Below, in pieces: positions 33,622 through 42,281 of a stretch of DNA of 64,000 bases. The stretch is from Haloplanus salinus. Its GTDB lineage: Archaea; Halobacteriota; Halobacteria; Halobacteriales; Haloferacaceae. Below the pieces are notes generated by a model. The model made no database searches. It was not told the DNA's origin and saw only the letters and a program-made list of their open reading frames with translations. Position numbers and translations under genes: made by a program. The DNA lies in the NCBI RefSeq assembly GCF_003336245.1, contig NZ_QPHM01000004.1:92362-156361 (forward strand), read 5' to 3'. Position 1 is the stretch's first letter. Every line of letters begins with the position of its first letter.

Positions 33622-36083
33622 CCTGATTTCCCCTTGCTGGTGCGACGACGCATCCGCACCCACCACACGGCGAAGATCCCGAGGGCGAGCCACTCGACGA
33701 AGATGAGAACATTGCTGATTGATGCCGAGATGTATTCCCCGACTGCGCCAACGGCCTCGAAATTGAGGGGTGAGGGCGGCAGGATATAGAGGAGTCGGTC
33801 ACCCTTGTAGTAGGGGTCGCCGGGTGACCAAAACACGTCGCCGTCGTAGCGAGCGCGGAGAACCGATCCGTCCCACGCGATCTTGGCACGGCCATTATTG
33901 TCAGTCGTAACCGTCGATGTCGTTCCGTCATCTTGGGTGACAGTGATTTCCTTATTTTTGATGGAGTTGCCGTCAGTGTCCGTGAGAACGAGGACGCCAT
34001 CGTGATCCGCGCCGGTAGACGAGACATTAACCTCTGTCATCTGGAGGACGGTTGACTCGTATGGTTGGCTATAGACTTCGAGCTGGTCTTCGCCGGAGAC
34101 TGTCTTCCCGTCGAGTGGAGCACCGAACGGATTCGAGGCGTCGACGGTGACAGCTTCACCTGTGTCGAGATCACTCGATCTGACGTCGATGACGTGATGT
34201 CTGTAGAGGTCGGTCGGCTGATCGTTATCGGGATCGTTGACGTTGGCAGGAAGTGGTGCTCCTGGGAGCGTCGTCGAAACTTGGCTATCGACGGTCTTCG
34301 TGTATCCCCATACCTGGTTGTCTTCACCCTTCTGTGGGAAAGCGGCGGTGACGTTGGCGACGCCTGTCTCGTAGCGGTAGATGGCAGGCCAGCGGTCGTT
34401 GTGGGTGTGCGTCGCGTTGTGGGAGGTTGACCCGCCTCCGGTGAGGACTTCTACCTCGTCGTTGCGAGAGATACCGTAGAACCGCCACGGAGAGGTGAGG
34501 TGGATGGTTTTGTTGTCGATATTGACACTGATTCTTCTCCAAGGGTCGCTCGGGAAGTCTTGATTGCCCTTCCACCTCACGGCGAGGCGGTCGTGACCAG
34601 CGCCGTCGATGTGAGCGACATCGATCTCGAGATTCGGGGAATCCCAGTCCGTGATGGTGACGGGGACGCTGTATTTCGTCGTGTGTGTGTTTGTGCTCAC
34701 ACTCGTTCGCGACCATTCACTGCATTTCGAGCTGGTGACACCCCACCGAGTTTCGACTTCGCTGGTGACTTCGAGGGTCGCCGTCAGGGTGTAGTCCCCT
34801 CGAGGATATTCGAGATTTTTACTCGATATAGATTCAATCGCGATCCAAGTTACCTTACCGAATCGGTTCCATTCGGACTCGCCCGTGAATCCGGGACGAT
34901 CGAGTCGGACGGATGTGACGTTCGCCGTCGAATCGAGGAGATCGTATTCGGCCCACTCGGTCTTCGGGTATGTGTGGGTGTGGGTACTGCCACCGTGGGT
35001 GTGCGATCTCGTACACGTGGCACTTCGACTAAAATCCGCTGGGGCAACCGCCCGGTGGTCGTAGGGAACGTACGCACCCCGGGTCGGGGTTGACCCGGAA
35101 ACGTATCTATCACGATACCAGGCACCGCCAAAGAGGTCGTTGATGCCGACCCATGCCTTGCGGACTGTGTTGAAGTCGCTCTGTCCCCATTTTCGGGACA
35201 TACTCGCGCCGCTCGAGGTGGGGTAAAGCTCCCTGCCGTTCATTCTCGGGATGGCGATCCGATCTGAGTCCTGCGCGTACTTCGTGTATTGTTCGGCCGC
35301 GTGGAGGTTCCGTGAGATGATGCTCTCGTGTTTGGCCTGGTGAACGAGGGCGTCATCAGGGTTTGAGACGTAGAGTTCTTCGGTGTCTGGATCCCATTTC
35401 ACGTCGGCGTTGTAGACGGGTCGCCACTCACCGTACTGGTTGGTGGCACGCACGAACCACTCACCATCGTTGCTCCTAGGCCCGTCGTAGGTGTTGTTGG
35501 CATGTACGTTGATAAACTGCGTTTCTGTGTAGAACGGCATGCTGGAGTAGGGTTTCCACTCATCCTGGATGGGAATCGCGTTGTAATCGGAGAGGTCCGT
35601 GATGTAGACATCGCTTGTTGTGGAATACCGAAGCGATTGCGAGGGTGACAGTGTAGCCCGCCCGAGGTCGACTGGGTAGGCCGGGTAGTCGTTCTCGAAA
35701 TAGCCGGTGTAACTGACATCTGCGGGATCGACATCCGCGTCGTTGTTCGCGAGAACACGATAGGTTTCGTCGTAGGTCTTATCGACGCCAGTCTCGGGAC
35801 TCGGAATGTCATAGATTGGGCCGATACCTGCGGCGTAGACAACGGTGACGGGTGCGATCACGAGGCTGGTCGCTAAAAGGACCATCACGAGGATGCGGAA
35901 TCCGTGTGACCAGTCCCGGAAAGCGTTCGCGGTGGCCTTCATCCCCACACTAGTTGTGGTAGTGAGTTTCGCTACACACGCGGCGTAGATAGCGTATATA
36001 CGTCGTCTAAGCCTATCGGCCCAACTGTCCTCGTGTGCCGATCCAGTCTCTCCGTCCCGACGTGAATCAGCCTGAGAGGACAT
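33618..36083 (-). CDS. Large anchored surface protein of the transfer module
   Basis: This is an 821-residue protein. Residues 1-60 are charged and cytoplasmic, then one membrane helix (FRILVMVLLATSLVIAPVTV). About 680 exported residues follow, beta-rich and full of Thr/Asn/Tyr and aromatic residues. A His-Thr-rich loop (CTRSHTHGGSTHTHTYPK) lies near residue 365 and another HNATHTHND further on. An Ig-like domain comes near the end (DGVLVLTDTDGNSIKNKEI to GRAKIAWDG). The C-terminus has a second membrane helix (SNVLIFVEWLALGIFAVWWV) and a basic tail. It is anchored at both ends, so most of it faces outside. It could be a mating-contact or channel component. The family is not recognised. Confidence 0.65.
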   Translation of the reverse strand: MSSQADSRRDGETGSAHEDSWADRLRRRIYAIYAACVAKLTTTTSVGMKATANAFRDWSHGFRILVMVLLATSLVIAPVTVVYAAGIGPIYDIPSPETGVDKTYDETYRVLANNDADVDPADVSYTGYFENDYPAYPVDLGRATLSPSQSLRYSTTSDVYITDLSDYNAIPIQDEWKPYSSMPFYTETQFINVHANNTYDGPRSNDGEWFVRATNQYGEWRPVYNADVKWDPDTEELYVSNPDDALVHQAKHESIISRNLHAAEQYTKYAQDSDRIAIPRMNGRELYPTSSGASMSRKWGQSDFNTVRKAWVGINDLFGGAWYRDRYVSGSTPTRGAYVPYDHRAVAPADFSRSATCTRSHTHGGSTHTHTYPKTEWAEYDLLDSTANVTSVRLDRPGFTGESEWNRFGKVTWIAIESISSKNLEYPRGDYTLTATLEVTSEVETRWGVTSSKCSEWSRTSVSTNTHTTKYSVPVTITDWDSPNLEIDVAHIDGAGHDRLAVRWKGNQDFPSDPWRRISVNIDNKTIHLTSPWRFYGISRNDEVEVLTGGGSTSHNATHTHNDRWPAIYRYETGVANVTAAFPQKGEDNQVWGYTKTVDSQVSTTLPGAPLPANVNDPDNDQPTDLYRHHVIDVRSSDLDTGEAVTVDASNPFGAPLDGKTVSGEDQLEVYSQPYESTVLQMTEVNVSSTGADHDGVLVLTDTDGNSIKNKEITVTQDDGTTSTVTTDNNGRAKIAWDGSVLRARYDGDVFWSPGDPYYKGDRLLYILPPSPLNFEAVGAVGEYISASISNVLIFVEWLALGIFAVWWVRMRRRTSKGKSG

Positions 36084-36615
36084 AGTGGATCAGGCTGATG
36101 AAGATCGGGAAGGCGAACCCAATGATTGTGAGGACGAACCCGGTTGTTGCCATCGCGAACCCTCGACGGCGGTTGTTGACGGACGGGCTGATGAAGTACG
36201 CAATTATGCCGATGACAAGCGTGATAAGACCCGTCCACTTGAGTGCGCTCCCGACCCAACCAGGGAGTGTAACAGCGGCCTTTAGATCGGAAATAAGCGT
36301 GCTGAGGTCGGGGCCACTCTGGAGTGGGATAACCGATGCCTGCTGTGTGTGGGTGTCGGTATGCAGGAGTGCGCTCGCCGCAGTATCAACGACAGGATGT
36401 AGGAGAGGACCGTAGCTGTACCCGACGAGTTCTGCTAGTATACGCGTGAACGTGGAGATGGCCCGATACCAGCCGAGTGGTACGAATGGGCTGGTGATTC
36501 CTCGAATGTATGATCCTGTAAGATGGGAAACATCGGTACTTGCCGACAGTACTCCACCGACGGGAATGAGCCAGTCGATAAACAGTTCAAGCGCCTCTAG
36601 TTGGAGGGGGTTCAT
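36067..36615 (-). CDS. Membrane protein of the transfer module
   Basis: This is a 182-residue protein from the ATG at 36615; its end overlaps the next gene start by 17 bp. Residues 1-115 are an amphipathic part, probably outside. Then come two membrane helices (WTGLITLVIGIIAYFISPSV and FAMATTGFVLTIIGFAFPIF) joined by a basic loop, and a hydrophobic end. The two-helix plus short basic loop design is similar to that of the pilin. It is the first gene of this minus-strand transcript; the promoter region faces that of the plus-strand transfer operon. Confidence 0.6.
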   Translation of the reverse strand: MNPLQLEALELFIDWLIPVGGVLSASTDVSHLTGSYIRGITSPFVPLGWYRAISTFTRILAELVGYSYGPLLHPVVDTAASALLHTDTHTQQASVIPLQSGPDLSTLISDLKAAVTLPGWVGSALKWTGLITLVIGIIAYFISPSVNNRRRGFAMATTGFVLTIIGFAFPIFISLIHYVLSG

Positions 36616-36719
36616 GAGATGGTGTTCTGTCGTCGCCAGCGGTGCCGACGACGCTTGGAGTGGCTAATCTGAGGCTATCTGCGACTAAATATTCTCTTTA
36701 CCCACACCCTCCACATGCG

Positions 36720-36743
36720 CTACATTCGCCACAGTTGTTGTAG
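36720..36743 (+). promoter_or_regulatory. CTACAT box, plus-strand transfer operon
   Basis: CTACATTCGCCACA, GTTGT and TGTAG, followed by BRE/TATA-like GAAAAGTCCTTAA about 8-20 bp downstream and the first ATG at 36784. It lies between the divergent starts at 36615 and 36784 and could serve both. Confidence 0.6.
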
Positions 36744-36783
36744 ATTTGAAAAGTCCTTAACTGCCTGCTGCTTATGAAGGCCG

Positions 36784-36963
36784 ATGGCAAGTCCTGCTAA
36801 AATTCAGTCGCTCACCGATACGTCGAGTGACGGCTCGCCCCTCCAGGACGAGCGCGAGTCGCCTGCACGTGACGATACGTGCGAGGGTGACTGCGTCTGT
36901 CCGGTGAGCTCCAAACAGGGCACGTCCTCTAGCCCGGAAATGCGAGCACCCTCCCATGCCTGA
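36784..36963 (+). CDS. 59-residue leading ORF of the transfer operon
   Basis: ATG at 36784 opens a 59-codon frame ending in TGA at 36961-36963; the start of the next gene (36956) lies inside its last codons. Translation would begin about 26 bp after the TATA-like box, as in a leaderless transcript. The product is Ser/Asp-rich with CEGDCVC near residue 35, a possible metal-binding knuckle. The overlap and position support a real gene; the family is unknown. Confidence 0.5.
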   Translation: MASPAKIQSLTDTSSDGSPLQDERESPARDDTCEGDCVCPVSSKQGTSSSPEMRAPSHA

Positions 36964-37621
36964 AATTCAAGTCGACTGGTACTCTCGGGAAGAAGCTGAC
37001 CGCCTACGCGACCTCCGTGATCGGCACGGGATGATATGGCGCGGCGTCCTCCTTGAGGGAGCCAAACACGCAGAAAGTATAGACCTCCTCAAAGCCCTCG
37101 TTGAGTTACACCCAGAACTCGCATACTCTCGACCGGGTGACCACGCTGGCGTTTCTACCGAGCGAACAAATGTCACCGAGCAACTGTACGAGCAGATTCG
37201 CGAACGGCAACGTGCCCGCTCAACGACCGAAATCCCACTGTCTGGCTTCACAGATACGGATGTGGACGCTAACGCGAACGGCAGTAGTGACGTCGATAGC
37301 AAGGGTGATAGTGATCATAAGGATGCCGAGCACTTTGACGTGAGTGCTGCCGTCGCTCAGGTGCAGGAGAATCGCACCCCCGCTCCCAACCATATGCAGC
37401 GGTCGGTTGCGGCCGAACGTACCCGGGAAAGAGAATACGAGCGTTGGGATGCTCAAGCGGCACAGACCGCCGAAGGTGGTGGACCATTTCACCCCGCGGA
37501 CGCACACGAGGATGTCGAAGATGTGCTTCGACACCACGGCGACCACGACGAGTGGGATATGGTCGACCCGCGCTATGATTACGAGGGCTATGCTGACGAA
37601 TACGACGGTGATTTCCGATGA
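36956..37621 (+). CDS. Transfer-operon protein with RHH-like N-terminus
   Basis: This is a 221-residue acidic protein from the ATG at 36956. Residues 1-45 (IQVDWYSREEADRLRDLRD then GMIWRGVLLEGAKHAES) have a strand-helix-helix look and are clearly related to the start of the next protein. The rest is disordered, rich in Asp, His and Ala, with a basic patch (RTREREYERWDAQ). Small DNA-binding auxiliary proteins of this type often belong to the relaxosome, which would fit its place next to secretion genes. No relaxase motif is visible. Confidence 0.55.
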   Translation: MPEIQVDWYSREEADRLRDLRDRHGMIWRGVLLEGAKHAESIDLLKALVELHPELAYSRPGDHAGVSTERTNVTEQLYEQIRERQRARSTTEIPLSGFTDTDVDANANGSSDVDSKGDSDHKDAEHFDVSAAVAQVQENRTPAPNHMQRSVAAERTREREYERWDAQAAQTAEGGGPFHPADAHEDVEDVLRHHGDHDEWDMVDPRYDYEGYADEYDGDFR

Positions 37622-37923
37622 GTCGGTCGTCGAGTCCCTCGGACTACAATACGCGAATCAATATCCCATCTCAAGAGGAGTATGAATGGTTAAATTCGGT
37701 TCGGAAAGGTCTCGGACTGACCTGGCGTGGGATGATGCTGAAAGCCGAACAGCGGCTCCTCGCTGCTGAACGAACGTGGCCGCCGGCACTCCGAACCCAG
37801 CATGTGGTTTCGGCCCCTGATCAATCGGACGCCGATCTCGAAGTGGAACCCGAGACTGAGGCCGACACTAAGACCGAAGCAGAGAGTGACAGTGACTCCG
37901 AGATTGACGAGGTGGCGAAATGA
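37618..37923 (+). CDS. RHH-like paralogue of the preceding protein
   Basis: This is a 101-residue protein whose ATG overlaps the previous stop (ATGA). RINIPSQEEYEWLNSVRKGL then GLTWRGMMLKAEQRLLA aligns with the beginning of the upstream protein (EEADRLRDLRD, IWRGVLLEGAK), so the two arose by duplication. The second half is an acidic tail. A paired RHH-like heterodimer is plausible. It overlaps the VirB3-like gene by 4 bp. Confidence 0.55.
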   Translation: MSRSSSPSDYNTRINIPSQEEYEWLNSVRKGLGLTWRGMMLKAEQRLLAAERTWPPALRTQHVVSAPDQSDADLEVEPETEADTKTEAESDSDSEIDEVAK

Positions 37924-38405
37924 GTCAGGACGTTCCGGTGGCATCTAATCTTCTCGCCTCGAAGATGTTCGGTGTCTCGGCCCGCAAATTGGCCGAATCG
38001 ATGGGGCCGCCTCTTATTCTCCCGCTTATACTCTACACTATCGGTCTCCCGCTGCTGGTGACGCTCCCGTTGGTGTTCGTCGGATTCCTCGTGGGACTGT
38101 TCATCTATAGCCGCACTCCGCCGGGACAGCGCCCTCTGCAATATGCAGCAGCGATGGCACGGCACCTGCGTGGGCGAACGGATTACGTCTGGAAGCCTCC
38201 GGAGCCTAATAAGGACGATCTCGCGTATCACGAACCCTTTGAGGCGTGGATCACGGGACGCCCAAAGCCAGTTGTCGCCGATGCTGACGGAGCTCGTGAT
38301 GACGCTGACGAGACAGGCGCGGAGACGGACGAACCCACGGACTCGGACGACGGCCTTGACGCGGATTGGCCGATCGCGACGTATGGAGGACAAACAAATG
38401 ACTGA
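37920..38405 (+). CDS. VirB3/PrgI-like membrane protein
   Basis: This is a 161-residue protein from the ATG at 37920. After about 30 residues come two adjacent hydrophobic helices (PLILPLILYTIGLPLLVTL and LVFVGFLVGLFIYSRTPPG), then a cytoplasmic part with LRGRTDYVWKPPEPNKDDL and an acidic tail. Two helices near the start and immediate position before the VirB4-type genes match VirB3/PrgI-like subunits. It is coupled by overlap to both neighbours. Confidence 0.65.
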   Translation: MSQDVPVASNLLASKMFGVSARKLAESMGPPLILPLILYTIGLPLLVTLPLVFVGFLVGLFIYSRTPPGQRPLQYAAAMARHLRGRTDYVWKPPEPNKDDLAYHEPFEAWITGRPKPVVADADGARDDADETGAETDEPTDSDDGLDADWPIATYGGQTND

Positions 38406-39960
38406 ATACGAAGACGCCGGTTCGACGCTGGACCTCATGGATTTCAAGAATGTCCGTGACGGCGGCGTCGTGGAAACGCCTACCACCTATGCGATGGTGA
38501 TGCAGATACAGCCTCGAGACTGGCTAATCCTCTCTGAAGAACGCAAAGAAAGCCTCTATCTATCGTTCTTGACGTTCCTGCGCGGGGTTCAGTTCCCAAC
38601 ACAGATCCTCTCGATGACGACGACATACGATCCCGAACCCTACCTCAAGCAGTTTGAGGGAGCCGAAAATATGCTCATCAACTCGGGCGACGACGAGGAA
38701 GATGTTGACCCGTTGGATGAGTCGCCGCTGCTCGACTACGGCCGAAAGTACCACACTGAGTGGCTCCGGGGCGTCGTCGATGTCGCGGAGATTCGTGACC
38801 GCGACTTCTACTTCGCGGTTGCAGTCGCTAAAGATGAGGAGGCTGACGATGGCCTCAAGGCCCAGATCCAGTCGTTGATGCCTAGCGGGAACGACGTTGA
38901 GGTCGACGACGAAGTTAAATATATCGAGGAAGTGAAAGCCCGCGCCCAGCGTGTGGCGTCGAAGCTCCCCCAGACGCAGGTGGAAGCCGAGATTCTGGAC
39001 ACTCGCCCGGCTGTTCTTGAGGTCCTCTACGAAGTCTATCACGGAGAGAAGCCACCTATCTCGTTCGAACAAGGTAGCTTCTCACTCCCGGCCGATAAGG
39101 CACAGGAGGTCGCCAACGCAGCCTATACTCCCGAAGAAGCGGCACAGGCCGAGGCGAATGAGGATGGTGACTACGAGTCCGATCGCGCTTCCGACGAACA
39201 TCCCGAAATCGAACCCGAACCAGATTCCGAATTTGATTCCGACCCGCTGGCGGCGGTTGGTGATGGTGGGTACGCACACCCGGACTCCGTTGAGCGCGTC
39301 GCAGAATCGCGTATCCTGAGCTGGTACGCTCGTAATATCGGGCCTATTGGACATGGATCACTCCCAGTCGTCCCGCGAGCGGTCTACGCGGGTGTGTTTC
39401 TGGGCCTCCTAAGCCTCATACTCAGTGTGGGGGCGCTCGGCACGTTCATCTGGTCGATGAATATCGCCGAACGCGGTACGGACATCTACTGGCTGGCTCG
39501 GACCGTTTCGTTCGCGACGGCTGCGGCGAGTCTGCCTGGATTCGTGCTGAGTCTTGTCGTATTGTTCCCTTCGGAGCGAAGAACCAAGGGACTCGCAGTG
39601 GCCGGCCTCGCAGCGGCAGGCTATGCACTCACTCTGTTCCTTGGAGCGTATCCCCAAGACTGGGACTCGAATCCCGCCGTGACCACGTTCACGCTTGAGG
39701 TGTACGCGATGGGCATCTTCGCGCTGCTCATCGCTGTCGTCCTTGCGGTACGTTCGCGACAAAAGGTGGACCTCTCGAACCTGGTAGTCGCCTCTGACCC
39801 TGACGCGTCTGATGTGGCGACCGACGGTGGGGGCGCAGACACTCCTGCCACACCCGCCGACGCCTCCGACGACTCCGATCCAGAGGACCCCGACGCCGAT
39901 ACTGACGCTGACACCACGGACCCCGGGACGACTGAAGATAAGACTGAGGTGACAAGATGA
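38398..39960 (+). CDS. Transfer-module membrane protein, VirB4-associated
   Basis: This is a 520-residue protein from the ATG at 38398, overlapping the previous gene by 8 bp. The N-terminal 240 residues (VVETPTTYAMVMQIQPRDWL, LTFLRGVQFPTQILSMTTTY, RAQRVASKLPQTQVEAEIL) resemble the N-terminal domain that precedes the motor in some VirB4/TraC ATPases, here without Walker motifs. A Glu/Asp linker follows. Then come four hydrophobic helices in two pairs (about residues 325-465) and an acidic tail. A split arrangement, with the membrane/N-terminal part as one protein and the motor as the next, fits the gene order. The function is inferred. Confidence 0.6.
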   Translation: MTEYEDAGSTLDLMDFKNVRDGGVVETPTTYAMVMQIQPRDWLILSEERKESLYLSFLTFLRGVQFPTQILSMTTTYDPEPYLKQFEGAENMLINSGDDEEDVDPLDESPLLDYGRKYHTEWLRGVVDVAEIRDRDFYFAVAVAKDEEADDGLKAQIQSLMPSGNDVEVDDEVKYIEEVKARAQRVASKLPQTQVEAEILDTRPAVLEVLYEVYHGEKPPISFEQGSFSLPADKAQEVANAAYTPEEAAQAEANEDGDYESDRASDEHPEIEPEPDSEFDSDPLAAVGDGGYAHPDSVERVAESRILSWYARNIGPIGHGSLPVVPRAVYAGVFLGLLSLILSVGALGTFIWSMNIAERGTDIYWLARTVSFATAAASLPGFVLSLVVLFPSERRTKGLAVAGLAAAGYALTLFLGAYPQDWDSNPAVTTFTLEVYAMGIFALLIAVVLAVRSRQKVDLSNLVVASDPDASDVATDGGGADTPATPADASDDSDPEDPDADTDADTTDPGTTEDKTEVTR

Positions 39961-42281
39961 ATCCCCTCGAGAAATTCCTTGGAAAGAACGACCCTGAGGA
40001 AGACGAGCTTGAACGTATTCCGATCGACGACCTCTCCGGCAAGGAAACCCAAGTCGCACTCGAATATCTAGAACTCCTCGATCGGGAAGCCACCCGGAAG
40101 AACATCGAGTGGGCGGCCTACCAACTCCAAGCCGAAGAAGTTCCGCTCGTCTCCCCTACCGAATCCCTCGAAGAGCGAGAGACGCTTGACAAGAAACTGG
40201 TCGCGCCGCGAGCAATGGAGCGCCACCCTGAGTTCCAAGTCCGTGAAGAGAAGGTCACGCAAATCATGACCGTCACGGCCTTCCCTCGGAAAGTCAACCT
40301 TGGGTGGCTCGTACCGCTTACTATTGCGGACGTAAACCTCCGCCTCTCGCTGCACATTACACCACGAGACCCGGCAAAGACACGCAAGCAACTCCAGCGC
40401 CGCTACACGCAGACCACGACGGCACTCACGCTCAAGTCCCGAAAGGGTCGGACGGACACACATCAAGAGGAATTGGAGCGCGAGGACCTCCTACGGATTC
40501 TCCAAGACGTGATTCGCGGGACAACGAAGGTCTTTGACATCGCCATCTACATGGAACTTGCCGCGGACTCGCACGAGGAACTCGACGAGATGCGCGAGCG
40601 CGTTGACACCATTCTCGCGGAACAGGACGTCGAGACGACAGTACTGCACCATCAACAGATCGAGGGTAATGGGACTATTGTCCCTCTCGCGACGGACACA
40701 ATCAAGAATGTCCACCCCATCCAGCTCGAGGCACTTGGGACGCTGTTCAACCTCGTTGAGCCGCCGATCTACGACGAAGACGGTATCATGATGGGCTTCG
40801 ACGACACATCGCGCCCAGTAATCCTCGACCGCTACGCCCACTCCGGATTCGGGATGACTATTTCGGGGAAAACTGGCTCTGGGAAGTCCTACGCTAGAAA
40901 ACTCGAAATCTACCGCCGACTGCTGACTGACCCCACGGTGCAGTGCATCCTGTTCGACCCGGCGGGTGATGACTATCCACAGTTCGCGAAGAAACTGGGT
41001 GGTGAGGTCATCCGCTTTGGGGGGTCGCAGAAAGTCAATCCGATGGACATCTCAGCACCCACGGGTGAGATTGGAGCGTCCGAGGACACCTACCCGCTCA
41101 CGGTGCGTTCCGTGGTAGAGATGCTGAACACCCACTACGAAGACCGTGGCGGGCTTCCTGCTGCGGAAGAGGGGATGCTCATCCAAGCGACGCACTACGC
41201 CTACCTCTCGAAGGGCATCATTCTTGGCGAGTACGACACCTACGCGAACGAATCACCCATCATCGACGATCTCATCAAGGGTGTGAAAATCATCACAGAA
41301 GGGGGTTTCATGGAAGCGCTCGAATCGGACCTCGTCGACGAGGCGGTGCTCGAGCACTTCCAAGAGTTGGACATTCTCGACAAGGACGGCAACCCAGTCA
41401 CGGAGACGCACATTTCTGTGCCGATGGCAGTAATCACGCCCTCGAAGAAGCACCAAGAGGTCGCGAAGGCGCTGGAACCAAAGTTCGAGTCGTTCAAGCC
41501 AGGTGGTATCAACGCGAACCTGAACGGCCAAACGAACCTCGAGCTGAACTCGCGTCTCGTCGTGATGGACATGAGTTCGTTTGCCGATACAGGCGAGATG
41601 CCGCTGATCCTCCATGCGATGCTCCAGTGGGCGTACCTCGAGGCCAAACGGTCGCCAGATCGCTTCGACGTGACCTTCGATGAGGCCCACTACCTACTGG
41701 GGCGTGAATCGACGCGGGATCTCATCAATCTCTTCATCAGGCACGCACGCCACTACGACGCGGGCCTCACCCTGATGAGTCAGACGGCTCACGAGTTCAT
41801 GCGGACGGACGCTCGCCGCGAAATCTATGAGAACTGCGACATCAAGCTCTTGTTCTATGCACAGTCTGTGTCGGACGCGACGAAGGAGTACTTCGATCTT
41901 TCTCCGGCTGAGGTGAAGTACCTCCAATCGGCTCCACGTGGACAGGAGTCCGGATACTCCGGATGTTTGCTGTCGACGACAAAGCACGGGCGCCGCCGTC
42001 TCGAGATCCATTCCGGTGACTTCGAGCACTACATGATCGACGACAATCTCGACCCGTGGGACTACATTGAGGAAATTGAGGGATCGATGCGCTCCGGTGA
42101 AGCTGATCCCAGTGCGGAGCCCGATCTCCAGACGTCCGAAATGCCTCCGGTGTCGAATCGGGAGCTGGACATGGAACTGTCGAGTGAGTTCGCAGAAGAC
42201 AGAACGACGCAGCAACAGCCCGAGAGTATCGCTGACGACGACACGACGAACTCCTTGACATCCGGCTCTGGTGACCGTTAA
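39957..42281 (+). CDS. virB4: VirB4-type secretion ATPase
   Basis: This is a 774-residue protein from the ATG at 39957, overlapping the previous stop. Residues 1-280 form the regulatory N-terminal domain (FPRKVNLGWLVPLTIADVNL, YTQTTTALTLKSRKGRTDT). The motor has Walker A SGKTGSGKS at about 302-310, then QCILFDPAGDDYPQFAKKLG and NPMDISAP, Walker B DVTFDEAHYLLG near 571, and the VirB4-typical ARHYDAGLTLMSQTAHEF and IKLLFYAQSV. The acidic tail is dispensable-looking. It should energise pilus assembly and DNA transport at the inner side of the membrane. Its stop overlaps the start of the VirB6-like gene (TAATG). Confidence 0.92.
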   Translation: MNPLEKFLGKNDPEEDELERIPIDDLSGKETQVALEYLELLDREATRKNIEWAAYQLQAEEVPLVSPTESLEERETLDKKLVAPRAMERHPEFQVREEKVTQIMTVTAFPRKVNLGWLVPLTIADVNLRLSLHITPRDPAKTRKQLQRRYTQTTTALTLKSRKGRTDTHQEELEREDLLRILQDVIRGTTKVFDIAIYMELAADSHEELDEMRERVDTILAEQDVETTVLHHQQIEGNGTIVPLATDTIKNVHPIQLEALGTLFNLVEPPIYDEDGIMMGFDDTSRPVILDRYAHSGFGMTISGKTGSGKSYARKLEIYRRLLTDPTVQCILFDPAGDDYPQFAKKLGGEVIRFGGSQKVNPMDISAPTGEIGASEDTYPLTVRSVVEMLNTHYEDRGGLPAAEEGMLIQATHYAYLSKGIILGEYDTYANESPIIDDLIKGVKIITEGGFMEALESDLVDEAVLEHFQELDILDKDGNPVTETHISVPMAVITPSKKHQEVAKALEPKFESFKPGGINANLNGQTNLELNSRLVVMDMSSFADTGEMPLILHAMLQWAYLEAKRSPDRFDVTFDEAHYLLGRESTRDLINLFIRHARHYDAGLTLMSQTAHEFMRTDARREIYENCDIKLLFYAQSVSDATKEYFDLSPAEVKYLQSAPRGQESGYSGCLLSTTKHGRRRLEIHSGDFEHYMIDDNLDPWDYIEEIEGSMRSGEADPSAEPDLQTSEMPPVSNRELDMELSSEFAEDRTTQQQPESIADDDTTNSLTSGSGDR

